DNA of 64,000 nucleotides, taken from assembly GCF_900113685.1 (NCBI RefSeq), contig NZ_FOQG01000012.1, positions 1-64,000 of the forward strand, read 5' to 3'. Shown one piece after another: positions 51,132 through 61,744 of the stretch; positions within the stretch are counted from its first letter, which is position 1, and each line of letters starts with the position of its first letter. Below the pieces are notes generated by a model that saw only the letters and a program-made list of their open reading frames with translations, did not search any database and was not told the origin of the DNA. This DNA comes from Nocardioides psychrotolerans (GTDB lineage Bacteria > Actinomycetota > Actinomycetes > Propionibacteriales > Nocardioidaceae). The translations under genes and the position numbers were made by a program.

Positions 51132-51698
51132 ATGACCGGGCTGATGCGGGTGCTGGGGATCGATCCCGGGCTGACGCGCATGGGCATGGGCGTCGTCGAG
51201 GGCATGGTGGGTCGTCCACTGACCCTGATCGACGTCAACGTCATCCGCACGACCAGCACCCTGCCGATCGCGGAGCGCCTGGTCACGATCGAGCGCGGCA
51301 TCGACGCGTGGCTCGACGAGCACCAGCCCGACGCGGTCGCCGTCGAGCGGGTCTTCGCGCGCTCCGATGTCAGCACGATCATGGGCACCGCCCAGGCCAG
51401 CGGCATCGCGCTTGTCTGCGCAGCCCGGCGTGGCCTGCCGGTCGCCCTGCACACGCCCAGCGAGGTCAAGGCCGCCGTCTCCGGCAACGGTCGTGCCGAC
51501 AAGGCCCAGGTCGGCGCGATGGTGACCCGCATCCTGCGCCTCGATGCGCCTCCCAAGCCGGCCGACGCCGCCGACGCCCTCGCGTTGGCGATCACCCATA
51601 TCTGGCGCGGTGGCGCGCAGGCCCGCATCGACGCGGCGCTCGCGGCCTCCCGTCGCCCGACGTCCACCTCGACCCGGACCACCAGGAGCAGAGCATGA
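51132..51698 (+). CDS. ruvC: Holliday junction resolvase RuvC
   Basis: A 188-residue endonuclease that cuts Holliday junctions. Acidic active-site residues are Asp11 ([10 protein letters not shown]), the Glu of [11 protein letters not shown], and the Asp pair in [17 protein letters not shown] 51132 with GAGAGG upstream is preferred over further upstream starts. Its stop overlaps ruvA by four bases (ATGA), the usual actinobacterial ruvCAB operon. Confidence 0.96.
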   Translation: MTGLMRVLGIDPGLTRMGMGVVEGMVGRPLTLIDVNVIRTTSTLPIAERLVTIERGIDAWLDEHQPDAVAVERVFARSDVSTIMGTAQASGIALVCAARRGLPVALHTPSEVKAAVSGNGRADKAQVGAMVTRILRLDAPPKPADAADALALAITHIWRGGAQARIDAALAASRRPTSTSTRTTRSRA

Positions 51699-52291
51699 TC
51701 GCGTTCGTGCGTGGCGAGGTCGCCGCGCTGACCCTCACCAGCGCCGTCCTCGAGGTCGGCGGGGTCGGCCTCGAGCTGCTGTGCACCCCCGGCACGCTCG
51801 CCACCCTGCGACCGGGGCACCTCGCGACCCTGCCCACCAGCATGGTCGTCCGCGAGGACTCCCTGACCCTCTTCGGTTTCGTCGACGACGACGAGAAGGC
51901 GGCCTTCGAGCTGGTGCAGACCGCCTCCGGCGTCGGCCCCAAGCTCGCCCAGGCGATGCTCGCGGTGCTGAGCCCCGACGACCTGCGCCGGGCCGTGGCC
52001 TCCGACGACGTGAAGACGCTCACCCGCGTCCCCGGTGTCGGCCAGAAGGGCGCCCAGCGGATCATCCTCGAGCTCAAGGACCGCATCGGCCCGCCCGTCG
52101 GTGGCCGCGTCAGCACGCCGGTCTCGATGATCCCGGCCTGGCGCGACCAGGTCACCCAGGGCCTGCTCGGGCTCGGCTGGTCGGCCAAGGACGCCGACAA
52201 CGCCGCCGAGAGCGTGGCGCCCCAGGCCGGCGACCACCCCGACGTCGGTGCACTGCTCCGCGCCGCCCTCCGCTCGCTGAGCAAGGCCTGA
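51695..52291 (+). CDS. ruvA: Holliday junction helicase subunit RuvA
   Basis: A 198-residue junction-binding protein. It opens [10 protein letters not shown], and has the helix-hairpin-helix repeats [14 protein letters not shown] and [16 protein letters not shown] in the second domain. The C-terminal domain ([20 protein letters not shown]) contacts RuvB. The start overlaps ruvC and ruvB follows within four bases. Confidence 0.96.
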   Translation: MIAFVRGEVAALTLTSAVLEVGGVGLELLCTPGTLATLRPGHLATLPTSMVVREDSLTLFGFVDDDEKAAFELVQTASGVGPKLAQAMLAVLSPDDLRRAVASDDVKTLTRVPGVGQKGAQRIILELKDRIGPPVGGRVSTPVSMIPAWRDQVTQGLLGLGWSAKDADNAAESVAPQAGDHPDVGALLRAALRSLSKA

Positions 52292-52295
52292 GGCG

Positions 52296-53372
52296 GTGCA
52301 CGAGGACGACCTGGACATGGTCGAGGAGCAGCACCTACGGTCCCTGACCGCCCCAGAGCTCGAGGGTGACGAGCGCGCCATCGACGCGGCGCTGCGACCG
52401 CGCTCGCTCGACGAGGTCGTCGGACAGACCCGGGTGCGCGAGCAGCTCGGTCTGGTCCTCGAGGCCGCGCGGCGTCGCGGTCGGGCTCCTGACCACGTGT
52501 TGCTCTCCGGTCCTCCGGGGCTGGGGAAGACCACGCTGGCGATGATCATCGCCCACGAGATGTCGACGCCCCTGCGGCTCACCAGCGGCCCGGCGATCAC
52601 CCACGCGGGCGACCTCGCCGCGATCCTGTCGGGCATGAACGACGGCGACGTGCTGTTCGTCGACGAGATCCACCGCATGTCCCGCCCGGCCGAGGAGATG
52701 CTCTACATGGCCATGGAGGACTTCCGGGTCGACGTGATCATCGGCAAGGGCCCGGGCGCGACCGCCATCCCGCTGGAGATCCCGCCCTTCACGCTGGTCG
52801 GGGCGACGACCCGCGCCGGGCTGCTGCCCGGGCCGCTGCGAGACCGCTTCGGGTTCACCGCGCACCTGGAGTTCTACGAGGCCCACGAGCTCGACCGGAT
52901 CGTGCACCGCTCGGCCGGGCTCCTCGACGTCGAGCTGACCGAGGAGGGCTCCGCCGAGATCGCCTCGCGCTCCCGCGGCACCCCGCGCATCGCCAACCGG
53001 CTGCTGCGCCGGGTCCGCGACTTCGCCCAGGTGCGCGCCGACGGCGTGGTCAACCGTGACGTCGCCCAGGCCGCCCTCGAGCTCTACGAGGTCGATGAGC
53101 TCGGTCTCGACCGACTGGACCGAGCCGTCCTGGACGTCCTGTGCCGCCGCTTCGGCGGGGGACCGGTCGGCATCTCCACGCTGGCCGTCGCGGTCGGCGA
53201 GGAGCGCGAGACGGTCGAGGAGGTCGCGGAGCCGTTCCTCGTCCGCAACGGCTTCCTCGCCCGCACGCCGCGGGGCCGGGTGGCGACTGCCGGAGCCTGG
53301 CGACACCTGGGCCTCGTGCCGCCCGAGGCGACCCTGGCGATGGACGCCGAAGCCACGCTGTTCGAGGACTGA
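52296..53372 (+). CDS. ruvB: Holliday junction branch migration ATPase RuvB
   Basis: A 358-residue AAA+ motor. Walker A is [11 protein letters not shown], Walker B is LFVDEIHRM, sensor 1 is [11 protein letters not shown] and the arginine-finger region [10 protein letters not shown] follows. The C-terminal winged helix is at about 270-340. It starts at GTG with a four-base gap after ruvA. It drives branch migration with RuvA before RuvC cleavage. Confidence 0.97.
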   Translation: MHEDDLDMVEEQHLRSLTAPELEGDERAIDAALRPRSLDEVVGQTRVREQLGLVLEAARRRGRAPDHVLLSGPPGLGKTTLAMIIAHEMSTPLRLTSGPAITHAGDLAAILSGMNDGDVLFVDEIHRMSRPAEEMLYMAMEDFRVDVIIGKGPGATAIPLEIPPFTLVGATTRAGLLPGPLRDRFGFTAHLEFYEAHELDRIVHRSAGLLDVELTEEGSAEIASRSRGTPRIANRLLRRVRDFAQVRADGVVNRDVAQAALELYEVDELGLDRLDRAVLDVLCRRFGGGPVGISTLAVAVGEERETVEEVAEPFLVRNGFLARTPRGRVATAGAWRHLGLVPPEATLAMDAEATLFED

Positions 53373-53476
53373 TTCGTCGCACGACGGACCCACGCGGTTA
53401 GACTCTCCCGTCGCGGTCGGTCTCCCCCCTCGGGGTGTGCGCCGCGCCCCCCATCAGTCGCGTGGAAGGTCATGTT

Positions 53477-53770
53477 GTGCCCCCAGAGCTTGTCCAGCTC
53501 TTGCCGCTCGTCGGAATCGCTCTCCTGTTCTGGCTTCTGGTCATCCGGCCGGCTTCTCGGCGGTCCAAGGAACTCTCACGCATGCAGTCAGCGTTGTCCG
53601 TGGGGGACGAGGTCATGCTCACCTCCGGTGTCTACGGCACGCTGCGCGAGCTGAACGACGACCGCGTGGGCGTCGAGATCGCTCCGGGCGTGGTCATCCA
53701 CGTCGCCCGCGGCGCCGTCGGCACCGTCACACAACCGGAGCTCGGCGAGGCCGAGCCGGAGGAGAACTGA
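53477..53770 (+). CDS. yajC: preprotein translocase subunit YajC
   Basis: A 97-residue single-helix membrane protein (LLPLVGIALLFWLLVIRPASRR) with the YajC soluble domain (SVGDEVMLTSGVYGTLREL). It associates with SecDF. The GTG at 53477, with GGAAGG eight bases upstream, gives the expected length. One base separates its stop from secD. Confidence 0.93.
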   Translation: MPPELVQLLPLVGIALLFWLLVIRPASRRSKELSRMQSALSVGDEVMLTSGVYGTLRELNDDRVGVEIAPGVVIHVARGAVGTVTQPELGEAEPEEN

Positions 53771-53771
53771 C

Positions 53772-55568
53772 ATGGCTCGCAAGACCGCCCGCCCCGGACG
53801 CACCCTGTTGGTGTTCCTCATGGGCGTGGCCATCTCCTACGGGCTGGTGGCACTCTCCGGGACCTGGAAGCCCGAGCTCGGTCTCGACCTCCAGGGCGGC
53901 ACCCGCATCACCCTGACCGCCATCGGTGACCCCAGCGCGAGCAGCCTCGACGAGGCCCGCCAGATCATCGACCAGCGCGTCAACGGGTCCGGCGTCGTCG
54001 AGGCCGAGGTCACCACGCAGAGCGGCCGCTTCATCGTCGCCGAGATCCCCGGCGACAGCCGCCGCGACCTGGTCGACACCGTCCAGCGCCAGGCGCAGCT
54101 GCGGTTCCGCCTGGTCGCGTGCTCCGACTTCGCGCCGTGCGGCACCGGCACCGTCGATCCCAACCAGCAGTTCGACCCCAACCAGTTCGTCCCGCAGGAA
54201 GGAGCCACCGGCGGAGCGACCGGCGGGGCAGGCACGGGCGAGGGCGCCGGCAACGGCACCGCCAACCGCCCGCCCCTGGGCTACCTGACGAAGTCCGGTG
54301 GGACGACGTCCCCGACGCCGACCGAGGCGCCGAGCGACGCCGCCTCCCCGAGCGCCGCACCGACCGACAGCCCCAGCGACTCCGCGGGCACCGAGCCCTC
54401 CGGGTCGGCCTCGCCGACCGAGTCGCAGGCCGTGGTGCCGCAGGGCGACCCCGCGCTCGAGGCGGAGCGCCTCGACGAGGAGCTCGCTTGGATGAACAAC
54501 CCCGACCAGGCCTCGATCGACGCCTTCAATGCCTTCCAGTGCCCGACCGACGGCTCGCCGCCGGTCGTCGTCGATGACCCCAACCAGCCGCTCGTCACCT
54601 GCGAGCGACCCGACGAGGACGGTCAGGTCGTCAAGTACCTGCTCTCCAAGAGCGTCATCGAGGGCACCGACCTGGACTCCGCCTCGGCCGGCATCCCGCA
54701 GAACGAGGTCAACTGGGTCGTCAACATCGACATCGGTGGCATCGGTGAGGACGTGTTCGCCAAGGTCTCCAACACCCTCGTCTCCACGGGCCAGCAGTTC
54801 GCGATCGTCCTCGACGGCCAGATCATCTCGGCCCCGACGATGAACGGCCGGATCCCCAACGGTCAGGCCGAGATCAGCGGCAACTTCAACGAGGAGTCGG
54901 CCACCAGCCTGGCCACGAGCCTGAAGTTCGGCGCCCTGCCGATCGCCTTCCAGGACGACGTGACCGTCGAGACCATCGGTCCCTCGCTCGCCGGCAACCA
55001 GCTCAACGCAGGGCTCATCGCCGGTGGCTTCGGTCTCGGTCTCGTGATGCTCTACTGCCTGCTCTACTACCGCGGCCTCGGCCTGGTGGTGCTCGGCTCG
55101 CTGGCCATCGCCGCGGTCATCACCTACTCGATGGTGCTGCTGCTCGGTGTCTCGGCCGGCTTCACGCTGACCCTGCCCGGCATCGCGGGCCTGATCATCG
55201 CGGTCGGCATCACCGCTGACTCCTTCATCATCTTCTTCGAGCGCATCCGCGACGAGATGCGCGACGGCAAGACCATGCGCGTCGCGGTCGAGAGCGGCTG
55301 GAAGCGGGCCAAGGTCACGCGTCTGGCGGCCAACGTGGTGTCGCTGCTGTCGGCGTTCGTGCTCTACTTCTTCGCGACGGGTGCGGTCAAGGGCTTCGGC
55401 TTCGCGCTCGGCCTGTCCACCCTGATCGACCTCGCGGTGCTCTTCTGGTTCACCAAGCCGCTGGTCTCGTGGTTGGGACAGTTCCGCTTCTTCAACGGCG
55501 GTGGTCGGTTCTCCGGCCTGAGCACCGAGACACTGGGCATGGACGTCCGCGTGGAGGGGAGGGTCTGA
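53772..55568 (+). CDS. secD: protein translocase subunit SecD
   Basis: A 598-residue RND-family membrane protein that uses proton flow to pull exported proteins. ELGLDLQGGTRITL and, later, DGQIISAPTMNGRIPNG mark the P1 domain; five or six helices follow from about residue 410. The P1 region carries an unusual low-complexity insertion at about 133-236, rich in Gly/Ala and then Ser/Pro/Thr (for example GGTTSPTPTEAPSDAASPSA). The stop overlaps the secF start. Expression with yajC and secF is expected from the spacing. Confidence 0.95.
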   Translation: MARKTARPGRTLLVFLMGVAISYGLVALSGTWKPELGLDLQGGTRITLTAIGDPSASSLDEARQIIDQRVNGSGVVEAEVTTQSGRFIVAEIPGDSRRDLVDTVQRQAQLRFRLVACSDFAPCGTGTVDPNQQFDPNQFVPQEGATGGATGGAGTGEGAGNGTANRPPLGYLTKSGGTTSPTPTEAPSDAASPSAAPTDSPSDSAGTEPSGSASPTESQAVVPQGDPALEAERLDEELAWMNNPDQASIDAFNAFQCPTDGSPPVVVDDPNQPLVTCERPDEDGQVVKYLLSKSVIEGTDLDSASAGIPQNEVNWVVNIDIGGIGEDVFAKVSNTLVSTGQQFAIVLDGQIISAPTMNGRIPNGQAEISGNFNEESATSLATSLKFGALPIAFQDDVTVETIGPSLAGNQLNAGLIAGGFGLGLVMLYCLLYYRGLGLVVLGSLAIAAVITYSMVLLLGVSAGFTLTLPGIAGLIIAVGITADSFIIFFERIRDEMRDGKTMRVAVESGWKRAKVTRLAANVVSLLSAFVLYFFATGAVKGFGFALGLSTLIDLAVLFWFTKPLVSWLGQFRFFNGGGRFSGLSTETLGMDVRVEGRV

Positions 55569-56809
55569 TGGGCAAGTTCTCACGGATCGGCAACGACCTC
55601 TACGGGGGCCGCCGCTCGATCGACTTCGTCGGACGCAAGGCGCTCTGGTACTCCATCTCGGGGTTCCTGGTGCTGGCCGCCATCGCGATCGTGTTCCTCA
55701 AGCCGCTCAACTTCGGCATCGAGTTCACTGGTGGCACGCAGTACCGCGTGCCGGTGAGCACCTCGCAAGCCACCCAGGAGACGGCCGACGCGTTGCGCGA
55801 GGCGGTCGCCGGCGCCGGTGTCGAGGGTGCGTCCTCGCCCTCCGCCACGACCGCGGGTGACGACTCGATCATCCTGCAGGTCGAGGACCTCGACCAGGCC
55901 GAGAGCGACCAGGTCGTCGCTGCCATGCAGACGGTCGTCGACTTCGACGCGCAGGACCTGTCGCAGGACGAGATCGGCGCCAGCTGGGGCCAGGAGGTCG
56001 CCCAGCGGGCGGCCATCGGTGTGCTCGTCTTCCTCGTGCTCGTCATGCTGTTCATCTGGGTCTACTTCCGCGAGTGGAAGATGTCGGTCGCCGCGTTCGT
56101 CGCCCTGGCCCACGACATCATGATCACGATCGGGATCTACGCCCTTTCCGGCTTCCAGGTGACACCGTCAGCGGTCACGGGACTGCTCGCGATCCTCGGG
56201 TTCTCCCTCTACGACACCGTCGTCGTCTTCGACAAGGTCCGCGAGAACACCCACGAACGGCTCCAGAGCGGTCAGTCCTACAGTGACGCGGCCAACCTGG
56301 CCGTCAACCAGACCCTGGTGCGCTCGATCAACACCGGCATCGTGGCGCTGATCCCGATCGGCGCGATCCTCTACGTGAGCGCCGTCCAGCTCGGTGCCAG
56401 CTCGCTGCAGGACCTCGCGCTCGCGCAGTTCGTCGGCATGGCCGTCGGCGTCTACTCCTCGATCTTCCTGGCCCCTCGGGTGCTGGTGCACCTCAAGTCG
56501 GGGGAGAGCGAGGTCGTCCTCCAGGAGCGCCGCGCCAAGGCCCGCGCCAAGGCGCAGGCCGACCGCTACGCCACCGTGCCGTCGTTCGTCGAGGACATGC
56601 CGGTCGCGGCCGGTCCCGACGACGACCTCGACGAGGACGACGACGAGGGTCGCCCGGTCACCCGGTCCGCCGTTGCCCCGCCGCGTCAGCCCGAGGCGAG
56701 CGACCGCGGTCGTGTGGCGCCTCCCGCGCGAGGCCCGGTCAAGCAGGGCAACGCCTCCGGTCGGGTCCAGCCCGTGCGACAGACGAAGTCCAAGCGCGGC
56801 AAGAAGTGA
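55568..56809 (+). CDS. secF: protein translocase subunit SecF
   Basis: A 413-residue partner of SecD. LKPLNFGIEFTGGTQYRVPV is the P1-like signature; six helices follow, with FSLYDTVVVFDKVRENTHER in the RND core. The C-terminal 90 residues are hydrophilic: an acidic patch (DDDLDEDDDEG) and then a basic tail (RQTKSKRGKK) that could lie at the ribosome or membrane. The ATG overlaps the secD stop (TGATG). Confidence 0.95.
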   Translation: MGKFSRIGNDLYGGRRSIDFVGRKALWYSISGFLVLAAIAIVFLKPLNFGIEFTGGTQYRVPVSTSQATQETADALREAVAGAGVEGASSPSATTAGDDSIILQVEDLDQAESDQVVAAMQTVVDFDAQDLSQDEIGASWGQEVAQRAAIGVLVFLVLVMLFIWVYFREWKMSVAAFVALAHDIMITIGIYALSGFQVTPSAVTGLLAILGFSLYDTVVVFDKVRENTHERLQSGQSYSDAANLAVNQTLVRSINTGIVALIPIGAILYVSAVQLGASSLQDLALAQFVGMAVGVYSSIFLAPRVLVHLKSGESEVVLQERRAKARAKAQADRYATVPSFVEDMPVAAGPDDDLDEDDDEGRPVTRSAVAPPRQPEASDRGRVAPPARGPVKQGNASGRVQPVRQTKSKRGKK

Positions 56810-56818
56810 GCCTTGCCG

Positions 56819-57361
56819 GTGAGTGAGGAGGCCCGCGAGGCGCTGGCCCGCCTCGTGGTCGACGTCCCCGACTTCCCCGAACCCGGCATCGTCTTCAAGG
56901 ACATCACTCCTCTGCTCGCCGATCCGTCCGGCTTCGCGGCCGTGGTCGCGGCCCTGGCCGCGGGTGGTCGTGACGCCGACGGTGTCGTCGTGGTCGACAA
57001 GGTGGTCGGCATGGAGGCACGCGGGTTCATCTTCGCCGCCCCCGTCGCGCTGGCGCTGGGCGTCGGGTTCGTGCCGGTGCGCAAGGCCGGCAAGCTGCCG
57101 CGGGCCACGCACGGCGTCTCCTACGCCCTGGAGTACGGCGAGGCCACGCTGGAGCTCCACGAGGACGCGATCGGGGCCGGCGACCGGGTGCTCGTCATCG
57201 ACGACGTGCTCGCCACCGGCGGGACGGTCGCGGCGACCGTGCAGCTCATCGAGCGGTGCGGGGGAGTGGCCACAGCGGCGGCCATGCTGCTGGAGCTCTC
57301 GTTCCTGCCGGGCCGAGCGACGATCGGCGACCTTCCGCTGACCGCGCTGATGGTCGTGTGA
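56819..57361 (+). CDS. apt: adenine phosphoribosyltransferase
   Basis: A 180-residue purine salvage enzyme that converts adenine and PRPP to AMP. The PRPP motif is VLVIDDVLATGGT, and VPDFPEPGIVFKDITPLL is the APRT N-terminal signature. GTG 56819 gives the family's usual length; TTG 56813 is an alternative. It lies between secF and rel, as in Mycobacterium. Confidence 0.93.
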   Translation: MSEEAREALARLVVDVPDFPEPGIVFKDITPLLADPSGFAAVVAALAAGGRDADGVVVVDKVVGMEARGFIFAAPVALALGVGFVPVRKAGKLPRATHGVSYALEYGEATLELHEDAIGAGDRVLVIDDVLATGGTVAATVQLIERCGGVATAAAMLLELSFLPGRATIGDLPLTALMVV

Positions 57362-57380
57362 GCCGGACTAGACTCTCCAC

Positions 57381-59705
57381 GTGACCGAGGAACGCACGGG
57401 CCCCCCGACGCGTGTGCGCGCGCCCGAAGCCACCCCGGCCGGCTCCGACCAGCAGCCACCGTCGGCGCGCAGCATGCGCGCGCGCCTGGCCCGCATGGGC
57501 ACGCGTGCCCAGACCGGCAACCCCGTGCTCGAGCCGTTGTTCCGCGCCGTACGCGCCAACCACCCCAAGGCCGACCTGGTGCTCCTCGAGCGGGCCTACA
57601 CGACCGCCGAGACCATGCACGGCACGCAGATGCGCAAGAGCGGTGACCCTTACATCACCCATCCGCTCGCGGTGACGACGATCCTCGCCGACATCGGCAT
57701 GACCGAGTCGACCCTGGTCGCGGCGCTGCTGCACGACACGGTCGAGGACACGCCCTACACGCTCGAGGCGTGCCGCGCCGACTTCGGTGACGAGGTCGCC
57801 CGGCTCGTCGACGGCGTGACCAAGCTCGACAAGGTCCAGTACGGCGACTCGGCACAGGCCGAGACCATCCGCAAGATGATTGTCGCGATGTCACGCGACA
57901 TCCGGGTCCTGGTCATCAAGCTGGCCGACCGGCTCCACAACATGCGGACCCTGCGCTACGTCCCGCAGAAGAGCCAGGAACGCACCGCCCGCGAGACCCT
58001 CGACATCTATGCGCCGCTGGCCCACCGCCTCGGCATGAACACCATCAAGTGGGAGCTCGAGGACCTCGCGTTCGCGACCCTGCACCCCAAGATCTACGAC
58101 GAGATCGTGCGGATGGTGGCCGAGCGCGCCCCGTCGCGCGACTCGTTCCTGGCCGAGGTGATCACCCAGGTCGAGAAGGACCTGCGCGACGCCAAGGTCA
58201 AGGGCACCGTCACCGGACGGCCCAAGCACTACTACTCGATCTACCAGAAGATGATCGTCGGCGGGCGCGACTTCTCCGACATCTACGACCTGGTCGGCAT
58301 CCGGATCCTCGTCGACGAGGACCGCGACTGCTACTCCGTGCTCGGTGTCCTCCACTCCCGGTGGAACCCCGTGCTCGGGCGCTTCAAGGACTATGTCGCG
58401 ATGCCGAAGTTCAACATGTACCAGTCGCTGCACACGACCGTGATCGGTCCGCAGGGCAAGCCGGTCGAGATGCAGATCCGCACCTTCGCCCAGCACCGCC
58501 GGGCGGAATACGGCGTCGCGGCCCACTGGAAGTACAAGGAGGACGGCCGCACCGGCGCCGACACCGAGCGCATGGGCGACAAGGACGACATGTCGTGGGT
58601 GCGCCAGCTGCTCGATTGGCAGAGCGAGGTCGAGGACCCGGGCGAGTTCCTGGAGTCCTTGCGCTTCGAGATCAACCGGGCCGAGACGTATGTCTTCACC
58701 CCGCGCGGCGACGTGATCGCGCTGCCCGCGGGCTCGACCCCGGTCGACTTCGCCTACGCCGTCCACACCGAGGTCGGCCACCACACGATCGGCGCGCGCG
58801 TCAACGGCCGCTTGGTCCCGCTCGAGTCGACGCTCGAGAACGGCGACGTCATCGAGGTCTTCACCTCCAAGGCTGCCAACGCGGCCCCCTCCCAGGACTG
58901 GCTGACCTTCGTCCGCTCGCCGCGCGCCCGCTCCAAGATCCGCCAGTGGTTCACCAAGGAACGCCGCGAGGAGGCCATCGAGCAGGGCAAGGACCAGATC
59001 GCCAAGCTCATGCGCAAGGAGGGCCTGCCCCTCAAGCGGCTGCTGTCCCACGAGTCGCTCATGCAGGCGGCTGCCCACTTCAAGATCGCCGACGTGTCCG
59101 CTCTCTACGCCTCGGTCGGCGAGGGCAACCTCAGTGCCCAGGCCGTCGTACGACGGGTCATCGAGCTGCACGGCGGCGACGAGGGCGCGCGGGAGGACCT
59201 CGCCGAGGCGGTCACGATCACCGGTCGCCGTGGCCGGTCGAAGGTGTCCAGCGGCGGTGACTCCGGGGTCATCGTCAAGGGCTCACCCGACGTGTGGCTC
59301 AAGCTGGCCAAGTGCTGCACACCGGTCCCGCCCGACGACATCCTCGGCTTCGTCACCAAGGGTGGGGGAGTCTCGGTGCACCGTTGTGACTGCACCAACG
59401 CCACCTCGCTGCTCCGGCAGCCCGAGAAGGTGCTCGAGGTCGAGTGGGCCCCGACCGGCCAGTCGACGTTCCTGGTCAACATCCAGGTCGAGGCCATCGA
59501 CCGCGCCCGACTGCTCTCCGACATCACGATGGTGCTCTCGGACGCCCACGTGAACATCCTCAGCGCCAACCTCTCCACGACCCGCGACCGGGTCGCCAAG
59601 AGCCGCTTCACCTTCCAGATGGCTGAGGCCAAGCACCTCGACACGGTCCTCAAGGCCGTCCGCGGTGTCCCGGGCGTCTTCGACGCCTATCGGGTCACGC
59701 AGTAG
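57381..59705 (+). CDS. rel: bifunctional (p)ppGpp synthetase/hydrolase
   Basis: A 774-residue Rel enzyme. The HD hydrolase domain is intact ([20 protein letters not shown], and a later [12 protein letters not shown]). The synthetase domain includes [13 protein letters not shown] and the substrate loop [17 protein letters not shown] ([20 protein letters not shown]), a helical region with a Cys-rich ZFD ([17 protein letters not shown]) and a C-terminal ACT domain follow. It controls the stringent response. The start is GTG 57381, 19 bases after apt. Confidence 0.96.
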   Translation: MTEERTGPPTRVRAPEATPAGSDQQPPSARSMRARLARMGTRAQTGNPVLEPLFRAVRANHPKADLVLLERAYTTAETMHGTQMRKSGDPYITHPLAVTTILADIGMTESTLVAALLHDTVEDTPYTLEACRADFGDEVARLVDGVTKLDKVQYGDSAQAETIRKMIVAMSRDIRVLVIKLADRLHNMRTLRYVPQKSQERTARETLDIYAPLAHRLGMNTIKWELEDLAFATLHPKIYDEIVRMVAERAPSRDSFLAEVITQVEKDLRDAKVKGTVTGRPKHYYSIYQKMIVGGRDFSDIYDLVGIRILVDEDRDCYSVLGVLHSRWNPVLGRFKDYVAMPKFNMYQSLHTTVIGPQGKPVEMQIRTFAQHRRAEYGVAAHWKYKEDGRTGADTERMGDKDDMSWVRQLLDWQSEVEDPGEFLESLRFEINRAETYVFTPRGDVIALPAGSTPVDFAYAVHTEVGHHTIGARVNGRLVPLESTLENGDVIEVFTSKAANAAPSQDWLTFVRSPRARSKIRQWFTKERREEAIEQGKDQIAKLMRKEGLPLKRLLSHESLMQAAAHFKIADVSALYASVGEGNLSAQAVVRRVIELHGGDEGAREDLAEAVTITGRRGRSKVSSGGDSGVIVKGSPDVWLKLAKCCTPVPPDDILGFVTKGGGVSVHRCDCTNATSLLRQPEKVLEVEWAPTGQSTFLVNIQVEAIDRARLLSDITMVLSDAHVNILSANLSTTRDRVAKSRFTFQMAEAKHLDTVLKAVRGVPGVFDAYRVTQ

Positions 59706-59745
59706 CGCGACCCGCCGCTCTCGCTCGTTGCTCGCCGGGCCGTGC

Positions 59746-60975
59746 TCAACCGGAGAATTCGTCGGACGCGCGTTTGGCCATCTCGAGGAACGCCCGTCGG
59801 GAGGCGAGGTTCTCCTCGAGCTCCTTCACCTTCGCGGCATTCCCCGCAGTGCGGGCCTTCTCGAGGTCGGCCTCGACACCGGTGATCGCGGCCTGGAGCT
59901 TCGCGACCATGTCATCGGCGCGCGCGGACTTCTCGGGGTCGGACTTGCGCCACTGCTCTTCCTCGAGCCCGCGGATCGTCTGCTCGACGGTGCGCATGCG
60001 GCCCTCGAGGTCCTTCATGCGGTCACGGGGCACCTTGCCGGCGGCGTCCCACTTGTCGGCGAGGTCGCGGAAGGTCTTCTTGGTGGCCTCGACGTCGGTG
60101 ACGGGAAGCAACGCCTCGGCCTCGACGATCAGCGCGTCCTTCACCTCCGCGTTGGCGGCGAACTCCTGGTCGAGCGCGGCGTTGGCGGCGTCGCGTGCCC
60201 CGAAGAACGCGTCCTGGGCGCCACGGAAGCGCGCCCACAGCTGGTCGTCGACGTCCTTGGGCGCAGGACCCGCGGCCTTCCAGTCACGCATGAGGTCGCG
60301 GTAGCGGCCCGCGGTGATGCCCCACTCGGTCGAGGAGGACAACGACTCGGCCTCGGTGGCCAGACGCTCCTTGACGACCCGGGCGGAGTCGCGCTTCTGG
60401 TCCTGCTCGGCGAAGTGGGACTTGCGGCGTCGGGTGTAGGCGGTGCGGGCGCCGGAGAAGCGCTTCCACAGTGCGTCGTCGGAGGGGCGGTCGATGCGCG
60501 GGAGTGCCTTCCACTCGTCGAGCAGCTCACGCAGCTTGTTGGCGCCGTGGCGCCAGTCGTTGCCGTCGGCGATCTTCTCGGCCGCGGCGACGAGCTTCTC
60601 CTTCTGCTCCTTCGCCTCGGCGGACTTCTTCGCCTTCTCGGCGCGCTTGAGTGCCCGCTGCTGGGCGATCACCGGTCCGAGCGAGTCCAGTCGGCCGGTG
60701 AGACCGGCCAGGTCGCCCACCGCGTTGGCCTCGACCAGCTGTCCGCGCACCATCTTGATCGACTCGGTCGCCTCGTCGGGACCGAGCACGCCGGAGCGCA
60801 CGCGCTGGTCGAGCAGCGAGACCTCGGTCTCGAGCGCCAGGTAGCGGTCGGTGTAGAACTTCAGGGCTTCGTCGGGGGTCCCCACGGGGTACTGGCCGAC
60901 GGCTCGTTCGCCCTCGGCGGTCTTCACGTAGACGGTGCCGTCGTCGTCGACACGACCCCATTCGGTGCTCGTCAC
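59746..60975 (-). CDS. DUF349 domain protein
   Basis: A 409-residue, highly charged helical protein with repeated DUF349 modules (for example LRELLDEWKALPRIDRPSDD, YRDLMRDWKAAGPAPKDVDD and FRDLADKWDAAGKVPRDRMK, spaced by about 70 residues). Long coiled coils are expected (KRAEKAKKSAEAKEQKEKLV). The family has no agreed function; some members are linked to (p)ppGpp or ribosome stress. It is convergent with rel and divergent from the MBL-fold gene, where Mycobacterium has ppiB instead. Confidence 0.88.
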   Translation of the reverse strand: MTSTEWGRVDDDGTVYVKTAEGERAVGQYPVGTPDEALKFYTDRYLALETEVSLLDQRVRSGVLGPDEATESIKMVRGQLVEANAVGDLAGLTGRLDSLGPVIAQQRALKRAEKAKKSAEAKEQKEKLVAAAEKIADGNDWRHGANKLRELLDEWKALPRIDRPSDDALWKRFSGARTAYTRRRKSHFAEQDQKRDSARVVKERLATEAESLSSSTEWGITAGRYRDLMRDWKAAGPAPKDVDDQLWARFRGAQDAFFGARDAANAALDQEFAANAEVKDALIVEAEALLPVTDVEATKKTFRDLADKWDAAGKVPRDRMKDLEGRMRTVEQTIRGLEEEQWRKSDPEKSARADDMVAKLQAAITGVEADLEKARTAGNAAKVKELEENLASRRAFLEMAKRASDEFSG

Positions 60976-61071
60976 TGCCAGTCCCTCATTCGGTCGCCTG
61001 CATAGCAGTGGCCCACCCTAGTGCCAGAGACCGCCGAGACGGCGCCGTGTCGGTCTCGATAGTGTTACCGA

Positions 61072-61743
61072 GTGTTGATCGCCGGCTTCCCCGCAGGTCC
61101 TTGGGGCACCAACTGCTACGTCGCCGCCACCGGCCCGGGCAGCGAGTGCGTCGTCATCGACCCCGGCAAGGACGCTGCAGCGGGCGTCGCGGAGGTCGTG
61201 CGCGAGCACCGTCTCAAGCCTGTAGCGGTCCTGGTGACCCACGGGCACGTCGACCACATGTGGTGCGTCGCCCCCGTCGCCGGCACCTACGACGCCACGG
61301 CCTGGGTCCACCCCAGCGACCGCCACCTGCTCAGCGACCCGATGGCCGGCATGTCCCGCGAGACCACCGCGATGCTCCTCGGCGGCGACTACACCTGGGC
61401 CGAGCCCGACGACGTCCAGGAGCTGAGCGACAACCAGGTGCTCGAGCTCGCCGGTCTCAGCTTCGTCGTCGACCACACCCCGGGCCACACGGAGGGGTCG
61501 GTCACGTTTCGCACGCCCTACGACCAGGCCGAGATCTCGGAGGTGATGTTCTCCGGAGACCTGCTCTTCGCCGGGTCCATCGGCCGCACGGACCTCCCCG
61601 GAGGCGACCACCCCACGATGCTGCGCAGCCTCGCCCAGAAGGTGCTTCCGCTGTCCGACGACATCGTGGTGCTCCCCGGCCACGGCGAGCAGACCTCCAT
61701 CGGCCGCGAGCGCGTGACCAACCCCTACCTCCAGGACCTCTGA
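61072..61743 (+). CDS. MBL-fold hydrolase, glyoxalase II-like
   Basis: A 223-residue metallo-beta-lactamase-fold hydrolase with the complete motif THGHVDH (His57, His59, Asp61, His62) and later VDHTPGHTEGSV and FSGDLLFAGSIGRTD segments providing the other metal ligands. The family includes hydroxyacylglutathione hydrolase-like thioesterases. GTG 61072 has no Shine-Dalgarno sequence; the sequence GATAGTGT a few bases upstream could be a -10 element for a leaderless message. hisS starts one base after its stop. Confidence 0.9.
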   Translation: MLIAGFPAGPWGTNCYVAATGPGSECVVIDPGKDAAAGVAEVVREHRLKPVAVLVTHGHVDHMWCVAPVAGTYDATAWVHPSDRHLLSDPMAGMSRETTAMLLGGDYTWAEPDDVQELSDNQVLELAGLSFVVDHTPGHTEGSVTFRTPYDQAEISEVMFSGDLLFAGSIGRTDLPGGDHPTMLRSLAQKVLPLSDDIVVLPGHGEQTSIGRERVTNPYLQDL

Positions 61744-61744
61744 G

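Noticed and set aside
49916..52678. 920-codon open frame on the minus strand across pdxT-yebC-ruvCAB
   Set aside because: It covers five well-supported plus-strand genes and shows no recognisable domain; high G+C suppresses stops in this frame.
53727..55583. 618-codon minus-strand frame opposite secD
   Set aside because: Antisense shadow with Asp/Gly/Arg-rich composition; secD is unambiguous on the plus strand.
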